Positions 26,867 to 34,989 of a stretch of 64,000 nt of DNA are shown here, one piece after another. A program made the position numbers and the translations under genes. The first letter of the stretch is position 1, and every line of letters starts with the position of its first letter. Source of the DNA: Leptolyngbya ohadii IS1 (GTDB lineage: Bacteria > Cyanobacteriota > Cyanobacteriia > Elainellales > Elainellaceae); NCBI RefSeq assembly GCF_002215035.1, contig NZ_NKFP01000006.1, positions 1,190,530-1,254,529 of the forward strand. Direction: 5' to 3'. The notes under the pieces were generated by a model. That model searched no databases. It saw only the letters and a list, made by a program, of their open reading frames with translations, and was not told the DNA's origin.

Positions 26867-29023
26867 TTAGAACGGTACGTCGCCGTCGGGATCGGAATCC
26901 AAGGATTCTACGCTGGAGGGAGCGAGGCTCATTTGTTCTTCTGGGGAGCGGTTTTCGCCCTCGGAGGGGTCATCCCAACTCACGATTTGTCCGTTAAACA
27001 TCTGTGCCAGACTTTTTGCTGCACGAGTCACTTCGTCCTCAACCTGCCACATTTCCGGAGCAGCGGGTTCAACTGGCTCAGCGGGCAAATTCGGTGCGGA
27101 CGATCGATTCATCACCGGATCGGCAGGAGGCACGATCGGCGCAGGCGGATAATCCTGGGGAACAGACGGAGCGGGCATCCCTGACCCTGGAGCCGCATTA
27201 AACCCGTTCTGGCTGGTTTCCCTGGCTTGGGGCGGCGCAGCAGGTGGTGTGGGCGGATACACGGGGGGAGCCGGGTTGGGGGCTGAATTGACCGCCGGAT
27301 TTGCGGCTGGATTTGCCGTCGGATTTGCAGGAGGGGCAGATTCGTTTCGCAGCAGAACCTCCAGCGTGACTCGAATGGTCTGACCGTAGAGTTTGGTAAA
27401 TGCCGCTTCGATGTTGGGCAGACGGTCTTTCGCCATCTTGAACAGATTTTGCGATCGTGCCCCAATTCGGGCTTCCTGCCCCGAAAAGTGAATCAACTGG
27501 CACTGCTGTCGCAGCATTGTCTGGGTCGAGTAGGGCTGTACCTGACCTAAGACTTTTTCCCACAGTTCAGACCAGTCCTGCTGCGGTTCGATCGCTGGCT
27601 GGCTGGGAGGCACAGGGGGTGCCGGAGGATTGGACTTTGCCGTGTCGAGGCGAGAACCATTGGCAGCAGAGCCATCTGAAGTAACGTTTGCAGAACCGTT
27701 TGCAGAACTATTTGCAGAACCATTGGTGCCGCTCTGGATGGGCTGAGGAACGGGTGCGGGTTCTGGGGGTGGAACAGTGTCTGCTACAGCCTGGGACACT
27801 TCAGGGACAGGATTCGGTTTAGGTGCAACGGGGCGAGGCGTTTCGGGAATAGGTTTCGCTACCGGGGAAATCGATGGGCTGGGGAGTAGGGAAATCTTGG
27901 GTGTCGCTGAACTGCCTGCCGTTAGATTGCCGATCGCCGAAGGAAGCAGTCCTAACAGCGTTACCTCCAACCAAAGGCGCGGCTGGGTCGTATTTTTTAC
28001 CTGGGGTTCGCAGGCGCGAAGATGCTGCTGTCCCGCAAGGATCTGGCTCAGGTCAAGGGACTGCACAAAGGCACATAGCTCTGCCCAGGTCGGCGGCGTA
28101 ATTGCCACTAAGTCACTGCGATCGGGGTTGGTTTTAGCGATCAGCATATCCCGATAGAAACTCGTCAGGTTTTGCAGCACGACCAGCGGTTCTCTGCCGC
28201 GATCGAGCAGATGGCGGGCACGATCGAGGACAGCTACGCCTTCATCCGCCGCAATTGCCTTGACCAATGCCAGCAGATCCCGCTCTGGAACCGCTCCCAC
28301 CAGATCCCAGACGCGATCAGGGGTAATTTCGCCCTCCAGCAGGCTGAGCTGATCCAGCAAACTTTCCGCATCCCGCAATCCTCCCTGCGAAATTTGGGCG
28401 ACGAGTTGCAGCGCTTCTGGATTGATGGTGATCGATTCCTTTAGGGCGATCGAACTTAAATGCTGCACCATTGCATCCAGCTCAATGCGCCGAAAATCGA
28501 ATCTTTGACAGCGGGAAATAATCGTCGGCAGAACTCTTTGCGGATCGGTGGTTGCTAATACAAAGACGACGCGATCGGGCGGTTCCTCTAAAGTCTTAAG
28601 TAAAGCGTTGAAGGACGCGGTGCTGAGCATGTGGCACTCGTCAATCACGTAGACCTTGTAACGACACTGAACCGGAGCAAACTGCGCTCGTTCAATCAGT
28701 TCTCGGATGTTATCCACCCCCGTATTGCTGGCAGCGTCAATTTCAATCACGTCCAGGGCAGACCCATTAGCGATCGATCGACAGACCTCACAGCGTCCGC
28801 AGGGCTTTTCCGTTGGCACCTTGCTTTCCAGGCAGTTGAGCGACTTCGCCAGAATCCGCGCACTCGATGTTTTCCCTGTGCCCCGTGCCCCCGTGAACAA
28901 ATAGGCAGGCGCAATTTTTTGCTGACGCAGTGCATAGGTCAGCGTTGTGGCGATCGCCTCCTGTCCGACCAGTTCCGCGAAGGTCTGAGGGCGGTATTTG
29001 TGGTGGAGTGGCTCGTAGGGCAT
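26867..29023 (-). CDS. dnaX: DNA polymerase III subunit gamma/tau
   Basis: Clamp-loader subunit of 718 residues. Visible are the Walker A motif GARGTGKT (45-52), zinc-binding Cys64/75/78/81, the DECHMLS Walker B segment, and the SRC arginine-finger motif. Residues from about 375 form long Pro/Ala/Asn-rich linkers partly made of short repeats (NGSANSSANGSAN; NPTANPAANPAVN), separating a middle domain and a short acidic tail. Unlike dnaX of some cyanobacteria, there is no intein. The start ATG 29023 matches the family N-terminus YEPLHHKYRPQTF. Confidence 0.96.
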   Translation of the reverse strand: MPYEPLHHKYRPQTFAELVGQEAIATTLTYALRQQKIAPAYLFTGARGTGKTSSARILAKSLNCLESKVPTEKPCGRCEVCRSIANGSALDVIEIDAASNTGVDNIRELIERAQFAPVQCRYKVYVIDECHMLSTASFNALLKTLEEPPDRVVFVLATTDPQRVLPTIISRCQRFDFRRIELDAMVQHLSSIALKESITINPEALQLVAQISQGGLRDAESLLDQLSLLEGEITPDRVWDLVGAVPERDLLALVKAIAADEGVAVLDRARHLLDRGREPLVVLQNLTSFYRDMLIAKTNPDRSDLVAITPPTWAELCAFVQSLDLSQILAGQQHLRACEPQVKNTTQPRLWLEVTLLGLLPSAIGNLTAGSSATPKISLLPSPSISPVAKPIPETPRPVAPKPNPVPEVSQAVADTVPPPEPAPVPQPIQSGTNGSANSSANGSANVTSDGSAANGSRLDTAKSNPPAPPVPPSQPAIEPQQDWSELWEKVLGQVQPYSTQTMLRQQCQLIHFSGQEARIGARSQNLFKMAKDRLPNIEAAFTKLYGQTIRVTLEVLLRNESAPPANPTANPAANPAVNSAPNPAPPVYPPTPPAAPPQARETSQNGFNAAPGSGMPAPSVPQDYPPAPIVPPADPVMNRSSAPNLPAEPVEPAAPEMWQVEDEVTRAAKSLAQMFNGQIVSWDDPSEGENRSPEEQMSLAPSSVESLDSDPDGDVPF

Positions 29024-29441
29024 TTGGGGGAAAGTGGGGAGTAAGGGAGTGGGGAGCAGGGGGGCAGGGAGCGGGGGAGAGCTTTCTTGACCAGGAGGTG
29101 AATAGGCGGTAATTCTTGTGGGGTAGGCATCTTGCCACGCCTTTCGGGAGCTGGCTCTCCTAATTCAGTGAATGCAAGTCAAAATTCCGGGTCGAGCATT
29201 TTACTGAGGCAGGTTTAGATTGATCAAAGGACGAGTCCAGATTTTAGCAGTTTGGTTTTGAGTTGGCGGGTAGTCTCGCGATAAGAATCAGGGAGTTAAT
29301 GGTGCAAGAGGCGGTGTAATGGGCTGTCTAACGAATTGCATGAGAGCCAATCTTAAAGGAGTGTGTGAAGTTCGGTCGATCGCCCTCTAAGAAAGAGATG
29401 ATGGAAGAACGCGAATCGTTAGATCATTTATACTGCTGTCC
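29024..29441. other. intergenic region dnaX/hdrB-like with repeats
   Basis: Divergent gap of about 420 bp. It holds a G-rich low-complexity arm (GGGGAGTAAGGGAGTGGGGA, 29036-29085), a copy of the GGCATCTTGCC element (29113-29143), and about 290 bp of unique sequence that must contain the promoter of the next gene. Confidence 0.65.
29113..29143. repeat. dispersed element, second copy of TTGTGGGRTRGGCATCTTGCC
   Basis: TTCTTGTGGGGTAGGCATCT then TGCCACGCCTT, about 85% like the copy at 24071-24104. Confidence 0.75.
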
Positions 29442-30338
29442 ATGACTTTAAAGTACGCCTATTTTCCGGGTTGTGTGGCACAGGGAGCCTGCCGGGAACT
29501 GTATCAATCCACCGGGGCGCTAACCCAAGCACTGGGAATCGAACTGATCGAACTGAAGAAAGCCTCCTGCTGCGGTTCGGGGACGTTCAAGGAAGATTCC
29601 CAGCTCATGGAGGATACCGTTAATGCCCGCAATATTGCCCTCGCCGAATCGCTGAATTTGCCCCTGCTCACCCATTGCAGTACGTGCCAGGGAGTCTTAG
29701 GTCACGTCGATGAGCGGCTGAAGGAGGCACAGGCTTCCGATCCGGCATACCTGGAAAAGGTCAATGGCTTGCTGAAGGACGAAGGCTGCTCTCCCTACAA
29801 GGGCACTTCGGAAGTCAAACATTTGCTCTGGGCGATCGTGGGAGACTATGGCTTAGAGGCACTGTCCGAGAAAGTGACGCGCAAACTGTCCGGCTTAAAG
29901 TGCGCTTCCTTTTACGGCTGCTATCTGCTGCGGGCACAAAAGCACCTGCCCTACGACGATCCCTACAATCCCCAGTCGATGGAGCGAGTATTTGAGACGA
30001 TCGGCGCAACGCCCATCTTCTATCGCGGTAGAACTCAGTGCTGCGGCTGGCCTCTTTCCAGCTATGCCCCGTCCCAGGCGTTCCAAATGGCGGGCAATCA
30101 CATCAGTGAGGCGATCGATTCTGGGGCAGACTGTATGGTGACGCCCTGTCCGCTGTGTCACCTGAATCTGGATTCCCGACAGCCGGAAGTAGCAGATACG
30201 ATCGGGCGGAAGCTAGGTCTCCCGGTGCTGCATTTGCCGCAGCTTATTGGCTTAGCCGTTGGGATCGAACCGAAGGAGCTTGGTTTAGAACGCCACGTCG
30301 TTTCTACTCGCCCGGTACTGGAGAAACTGGGATTTTAG
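29442..30338 (+). CDS. HdrB-like protein (CoB-CoM heterodisulfide reductase subunit B family)
   Basis: Soluble protein of 298 residues with two CCG domains, each a Cys-rich cluster-binding module. The first has PGCVAQ, SCCGSG and HCSTCQG; the second has KCASFYGCYL, QCCGWPLSS and PCPLCHLN. In methanogens this fold binds the catalytic [4Fe-4S] clusters of heterodisulfide reductase. Cyanobacteria carry stand-alone homologues without HdrA or HdrC, and none is adjacent here. A role in electron transfer to a quinone or disulfide is inferred only from family. Confidence 0.88.
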   Translation: MTLKYAYFPGCVAQGACRELYQSTGALTQALGIELIELKKASCCGSGTFKEDSQLMEDTVNARNIALAESLNLPLLTHCSTCQGVLGHVDERLKEAQASDPAYLEKVNGLLKDEGCSPYKGTSEVKHLLWAIVGDYGLEALSEKVTRKLSGLKCASFYGCYLLRAQKHLPYDDPYNPQSMERVFETIGATPIFYRGRTQCCGWPLSSYAPSQAFQMAGNHISEAIDSGADCMVTPCPLCHLNLDSRQPEVADTIGRKLGLPVLHLPQLIGLAVGIEPKELGLERHVVSTRPVLEKLGF

Positions 30339-30347
30339 AGAATCCGT

Positions 30348-31322
30348 TTAATTCCTCGGAATCACCACCAGCACCGACTTAACCGATCGCTCCACGGGAT
30401 TGCCTTCCGGATCGATTGACCCAAAGATCGTTTTGCCGTTGTAGTAGAGCGAGGATGATCCGCCTCCGTCCAGGTTTAATGCCTGCGTGACGCCGATCGA
30501 CTTCATAAACTCAGCCAGGGCAGGTAGGGAAACGCCGGATGCAGGATTATCAGGCTGTTTTGCCACCATCACCAGCACCACATCCCCCTGTGCCGTCAGT
30601 CCAACCGCCGATCGCGCATTGGGACGATCGTAGCCCAGGGCATCCCGAATCACGGTGCCATTTTCCTGGGTCAGAAAGCCTTCCTGCTCCAGCGTCAGGG
30701 TAGGCAACAATTGCGGGCCTGCCCCAACCGCATCCACAAGCTGACAATCCGTGGGAGAAGGCTCATTCTGCGGCGCAATGGCGTAGCGCACCTCGCTGCC
30801 ATTCTGAAGACCACACTGATAGCGCCGAAACTCCGATCGATTCAAAATTTGGCTCAGATAGGGAGTCAGGTCAGGATTCTGCATCAGGCGATCGTTCTGC
30901 CGGGGATCGGCGGCAAGCTGTCCCTCCTGCACCACGTAGGAAGTGGTCATGAGATTTGCCGGATCAAAAAAACCACCGTTGATCACCGCGATCGCCCCCG
31001 TCGATTGGGCAAAGTTTTCCAGGGAATCCACCCCTGGTGAAACCCCTACCTGCACCCTTGCCTCACCCCCAGCGGGAATCGTCAGTACATGGGCAGTTGC
31101 CTGAGATAGGGAATAGGTCTGATAACGAAGGGTGGTTTCAGCGGTAGGATTCAATTGCTGCGAGGCGATCGTTGGAGAGGTCGTTTGAGCCGTTGCGTTT
31201 CCGGCAGAGGTAGTCGCAGTATTCGCGATCGGCGTTGCAGAGGGTGTCCGTCCTCGATGAATTGCCAGAAACAGCAGCACTTCCAGCCCCAGCAGCAGTA
31301 GTGCAATTCGCCACGCTTTCAT
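30348..31322 (-). CDS. phosphodiester glycosidase family (NAGPA-like, DUF2233) exported protein
   Basis: Protein of 324 residues with an N-terminal membrane/signal segment (AWRIALLLLGLEVLLFLAI), a Thr/Ala-rich spacer, then a globular domain. The motifs AVINGGFFDP, RSAVGLT and ALNLDGGGSSSLYY near the C-terminus are the signature of the NAGPA/DUF2233 family, which includes the enzyme that uncovers mannose-6-phosphate in animals. The bacterial substrates are mostly unknown. The start ATG 31322 has AGGAG 6 nt upstream. It is convergent with the HdrB-like gene. Confidence 0.85.
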   Translation of the reverse strand: MKAWRIALLLLGLEVLLFLAIHRGRTPSATPIANTATTSAGNATAQTTSPTIASQQLNPTAETTLRYQTYSLSQATAHVLTIPAGGEARVQVGVSPGVDSLENFAQSTGAIAVINGGFFDPANLMTTSYVVQEGQLAADPRQNDRLMQNPDLTPYLSQILNRSEFRRYQCGLQNGSEVRYAIAPQNEPSPTDCQLVDAVGAGPQLLPTLTLEQEGFLTQENGTVIRDALGYDRPNARSAVGLTAQGDVVLVMVAKQPDNPASGVSLPALAEFMKSIGVTQALNLDGGGSSSLYYNGKTIFGSIDPEGNPVERSVKSVLVVIPRN

Positions 31323-31379
31323 GGTTACTCCTGAACTTTTCGCCCGATCGTCATCCAATCATAAGGCAAAGACTTCAGA

Positions 31380-31490
31380 GTTTAGACTTGGATTTGATAT
31401 CCAGACTTGAGGTTTAGACTTTTAGACTTGATATTCAAACTTGAGGTTTAGACTTGATATCCAGATTTGATATTCAAACTTGGTATTCAG
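31380..31490. repeat. AGACTTGATATYCA / GACTTGAGGTTT tandem repeats
   Basis: About seven imperfect copies of a 13-16-bp unit (TTTAGACTTGATATYCAAAC and variants) fill the space between two genes and extend to the stop codon of the 134-residue protein. Confidence 0.85.
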
Positions 31491-31878
31491 ATGCAGGACT
31501 GGGGTTGAGGGAAATCGGGGTTCGTTCTGCATCAATTTCCACTATGGGCTGCGGGGCAGCTTCAAGGTGGGGTAGCGTAAAGTCTTTTCCTGATGCCTTT
31601 TCCGCAATACAGAATGCTGCTTTGGGACTGCGAAGTCCAATCCACAAGCTGTAGGTGGACTGCTTGACCGTGATTAAAACTGCCTCCTGCCGCGCAAGCT
31701 GGCAACCGTAGTGATAAAGCTGCGCCCGACGAGTTTCGTCCACCGAGTAAAGTCGGCAGAATAGCTCATTTCTATAGGACAACCCTTCCTGAATTGCTTC
31801 ACCAAAGCAAAATTTGAAAGGATGCAGGCTTTCTTCGTGGAGTACGGGCGGAATATCGTCCAGCTTAGTCAGAGGCAC
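31474..31878 (-). CDS. unrecognised conserved protein
   Basis: Protein of 134 residues with no signal or membrane segment. It contains several Cys and aromatic residues (HPFKFCFGEAI, NELFCRLYSVDE, LYHYGCQLARQ) and the segment STYSLWIGLRSPKAAF. I do not recognise a family. The start is GTG 31878; the nearest ATG is out of frame. The last codons run into the tandem repeat tract, so the C-terminus may have been altered by repeat expansion. Confidence 0.55.
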   Translation of the reverse strand: MPLTKLDDIPPVLHEESLHPFKFCFGEAIQEGLSYRNELFCRLYSVDETRRAQLYHYGCQLARQEAVLITVKQSTYSLWIGLRSPKAAFCIAEKASGKDFTLPHLEAAPQPIVEIDAERTPISLNPSPASEYQV

Positions 31879-32114
31879 GGCAACATGAAAATTCTTTACA
31901 GTGCTTCTACGTTAACAATCTTAACGAGGAAAGACATCTGCTAAAGCTATGAATTTTTGCCACCGCCGATTAAGAAATGACTAACTTCGGACATCGTTGA
32001 GGACGCAGAACACATATTTACGATCGAGCGTCAATCACTAAAATTACGAGTTCTGAACGCCAGTGATTTTCTAATCCGGGAAAGCCGCAGCTTAATCAGC
32101 GATAGGCTAGCGAG

Positions 32115-32492
32115 TTAGTAAACGTCCAGATCTAGTGCCTTCGAGCCGCCCTGCTGAAGCTGCATCAGAATTTTGCCAAGCTGCCACCAGACGAGTGCGC
32201 CAATCAGGAGCGTCAGCGGGAAGGCAATGCCGAATGCCAGAGACAGCGGGAAACCAAAAATAGTCATACCGGAACCGAGAAACAGACAAATCCCGATACA
32301 GATTCCCAAAAATGGAATGAACAGCGCCCGTCCCTGAAGATTTGCCAGGTTGCGAGTCGATCGATTTTTTGCCCAAGCTTGAACCGACTGCTTGAGAACC
32401 GCTTCAAAGGATGCACCGCAGGCAACACCAATAAGAAGTCCCGCAACGAGCAGGAAGTAGGGCGGTTCATAGTAAGACATCATGAAATCCAT
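32115..32492 (-). CDS. unrecognised small membrane protein
   Basis: Protein of 125 residues with three probable helices (FLLVAGLLIGVACGASF; LFIPFLGICIGICLFLGSG; PLSLAFGIAFPLTLLIGALVWW). A short basic loop lies between helices 1 and 2. I do not recognise a family. It lies 37 nt downstream of the UbiB-family gene on the same strand, so cotranscription is likely. ATG 32492 is the first of three close start candidates. Confidence 0.6.
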   Translation of the reverse strand: MDFMMSYYEPPYFLLVAGLLIGVACGASFEAVLKQSVQAWAKNRSTRNLANLQGRALFIPFLGICIGICLFLGSGMTIFGFPLSLAFGIAFPLTLLIGALVWWQLGKILMQLQQGGSKALDLDVY

Positions 32493-32529
32493 GCGTGATT
32501 GGAGAAAGGAAGACTGAGCGTTTGCAAAA

Positions 32530-34302
32530 TTAGCTTGCAGAATTAGACTGATGGCTGGGAGGGTTAATCAAAGCCGCGACAGAAGGCAGGAGCGACGTTG
32601 CCCCCGCAGCAGATAAGCCCGTTAAAGCACCGATCGCCACATTAAACAGTCGAGCAGGCTTAATGTCATCCTTAATTAGATTCCAGAGGCGCTGCACTTC
32701 TTCGGTGTGAAGCCGATCGTTCTCAATCAGTGCCAGAATGAGCTGCTGACGCAAGTAGTGTCCTTCATCCGACAACAGGTATTGTAAACCGAGTTGTGCC
32801 GTGGGCAGGAGATCAAAATCGTTGTCCGAAGAACGGGCGATCGCGATCAGGTTTTCGAGCCGCTCCCACTGGAATTTGCCGTCCCTAAATAGAACTTCCA
32901 GCAGTCTGCGCCGCAGCGCCGGAGATTCGCCCGTGAGGAGCCGCCGCGCCACATAGGGGTATGCCACATCCACAATGCGGAAATCGGGATTGAGGCTGAG
33001 GGCAAGTCCTTCCTGGGTGACGAGCGATCGAATAATCAGGGCGAACTGGGCAGGCAGACGGAAGGGATACTCGTACATCAGCGACGCAAACTGGTCAGTG
33101 ACGGTCTTGAAGTTAAAGTCCCGCACGTTCTGACCCAGCGCATTCCCCAGCACCGCTTCCAGGGCAGGGACGATCGGCTGAATGTCGGTATCTGGAGTCA
33201 GGAAGCCCAGCTTGACAAAATCGTTTGCCACCTCTGCGTAGTCCTTATTGATCAGATGCACCACCGCATCCACCAGGGTTTCCTTCATTTCCTGGCTGAG
33301 CTGATCCATCATGCCGAAGTCGATGAACGCCATCTTTCCGTCCGGCGTGGCAAACAGGTTGCCCGGGTGAGGGTCGGCATGGAAGAAGCCGTACTCTAGA
33401 AGCTGCCGCAAGCCGGAAGTCACCCCGATTTCAATCAGCTCATCGCGATCGAGATTGGACTCGCGGATCTTCTGCATATCGGTGAGCTTGAAGCCGTTGA
33501 TCCACTCCAGCGTCAGGACGTGCTGACTGCTAAACCGCCAGTAGATTGAGGGCACTTTCACCGTCGGGTCTTCCGCAAAGTTGGCGGCAAACTTCTCGGC
33601 GTTGCGTCCTTCGTTCAGGTAATCAATTTCTTCAAACAGCTTTGTGCCGAACTCATCCACAATCAGACTGAGATTGTGCCCCAGGTTGAGCGGCAGCAGG
33701 GGAGCCAGCCAGCGACTTGCCCAGCGCATTAAATAGAGATCCAGCGTCAGGGTGGGCAGCAGATTGGGTCTCTGTACCTTAACGGCTACTTCCTGTCCGG
33801 TCTGGAGGCGGGCACGATAGACCTGTCCTAAACTGGCGGCAGCGATCGGCTGCGGGGAGATCTCGGCGTAAATTTCTTCAATGGTGCGATCGAGTTCCTG
33901 TTCTACAATCGCAAAGGCGATCGGCGTCGGAAAAGGGGGAAGCTGATCCTGGAGCTTGGTTAGCTCATCCAGAAAATCCTTGCGAACCAGATCAGGACGG
34001 GTGGAGAGTGCCTGACCAACCTTAATGTAGGTAGGACCAAGGCGGGTCAGAATGTGGCGAAGCTGTGCCGCCCGGCTGTATTTGTTGGCTTTGGCTCGAC
34101 CTGTCCAGTCGTCGAACTTCAGCCCCAGTAAAAAGCCTGTAAACTGCCAAATAATCGAAACGGTTCGCCAAACGGCTCGCCACGGGCGCAATCGATAGTA
34201 GCGGGAAATTGCTGCCGGGTCGTAGCGTCGCATCTGGTTCAGTGAAGACCCGCCGTCTGAAGACTGACCGTTTGAAGACTGACCGTGTGAAGAGTGAATC
34301 AC
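32530..34302 (-). CDS. UbiB/ABC1 (AarF) family atypical kinase
   Basis: Protein of 590 residues of the ABC1/UbiB family. The invariant KxGQ motif appears as YIKVGQALSTRP, the Ala-rich nucleotide loop as AAASLGQVYRA, the catalytic segment as HADPHPGN and the metal-binding DFG as FIDFGMM. Two hydrophobic segments near the C-terminus (GALTGLSAAGATSLL) suggest membrane association. Family members are ATPases supporting quinone or lipid metabolism; cyanobacteria have several paralogues. The start GTG 34302 is preceded by a poor ribosome binding site, and the first 20 codons are a 15-bp repeat encoding SSHGQSSNGQSSDGG; ATG 34233 (MRRYDPAAIS) is an alternative. Confidence 0.93.
   Translation of the reverse strand: MIHSSHGQSSNGQSSDGGSSLNQMRRYDPAAISRYYRLRPWRAVWRTVSIIWQFTGFLLGLKFDDWTGRAKANKYSRAAQLRHILTRLGPTYIKVGQALSTRPDLVRKDFLDELTKLQDQLPPFPTPIAFAIVEQELDRTIEEIYAEISPQPIAAASLGQVYRARLQTGQEVAVKVQRPNLLPTLTLDLYLMRWASRWLAPLLPLNLGHNLSLIVDEFGTKLFEEIDYLNEGRNAEKFAANFAEDPTVKVPSIYWRFSSQHVLTLEWINGFKLTDMQKIRESNLDRDELIEIGVTSGLRQLLEYGFFHADPHPGNLFATPDGKMAFIDFGMMDQLSQEMKETLVDAVVHLINKDYAEVANDFVKLGFLTPDTDIQPIVPALEAVLGNALGQNVRDFNFKTVTDQFASLMYEYPFRLPAQFALIIRSLVTQEGLALSLNPDFRIVDVAYPYVARRLLTGESPALRRRLLEVLFRDGKFQWERLENLIAIARSSDNDFDLLPTAQLGLQYLLSDEGHYLRQQLILALIENDRLHTEEVQRLWNLIKDDIKPARLFNVAIGALTGLSAAGATSLLPSVAALINPPSHQSNSAS
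34241..34300. repeat. 15-bp tandem repeat at the 5' end of the UbiB-family gene
   Basis: Three to four copies of a unit like TTTGAAGACTGACCG. In the gene's frame the repeat encodes the repeated GQSSD peptide. Confidence 0.8.
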
Positions 34303-34989
34303 GCCTTGCTATGCCTCTCTGTCGCAAATGGGAAGAGCTTGCGCTGCGATCGCAGCCTTATGATTCCGCCGATTTTGATTCCGTTAGCGCTAATTTCGTC
34401 GAAATTAACCCGTTGAAATCAATGGAAATCAAGCTACTGCCCTTTGGAAGATTACTGCACGCAGTTCGCCTGATTCGGAATGCTCGATACCGTTGTATTG
34501 AATATTCGGCTCTCTTATCTAAATTTTAACAGTCGTATAAGAAACTACAACTAATTGGAGCGGAACTTCCAAAAGGATTAACTTTTGCATCGCCAGGTCA
34601 AGAATTACGAATAATTCCATCATCTCATACTTCTAGGTAATTTTGCTTACTTCTTCCGGGGGAATTAGGAGTCTTAGGAGGTGAAAAGTATTAGCTCAAA
34701 ATCATCCAGCACAGCCCTACCCAAAGAGGGAGGATTTATCTAAAGAGACCCCATGCAACGAAGACAAAGCTTAACCTGTCCTGCCCGGTATTCCTAAACA
34801 TCTCTTAATACTCTCCTGGTAGCTTACCTACATCAGGTTCGGTCGATTGGGCGTCCATCGATTGGCTGACTTTGGACTAAGCGATTGATTCTGGCATTTC
34901 GGACATTTCCCGGAATTTCTATTTCCCGGAATTTCGCTGCCAAATATGCTTCTGAACCGCTTCCTGTGGAGAACGCTGAGAAACAACCT
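34303..34989. other. intergenic region UbiB-like/phoX
   Basis: About 690 bp without a supported gene. It must contain divergent promoters. A short direct repeat, CCCGGAATTTC, lies at 34909-34935. I see no Pho-box arrangement I would trust. Confidence 0.5.
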
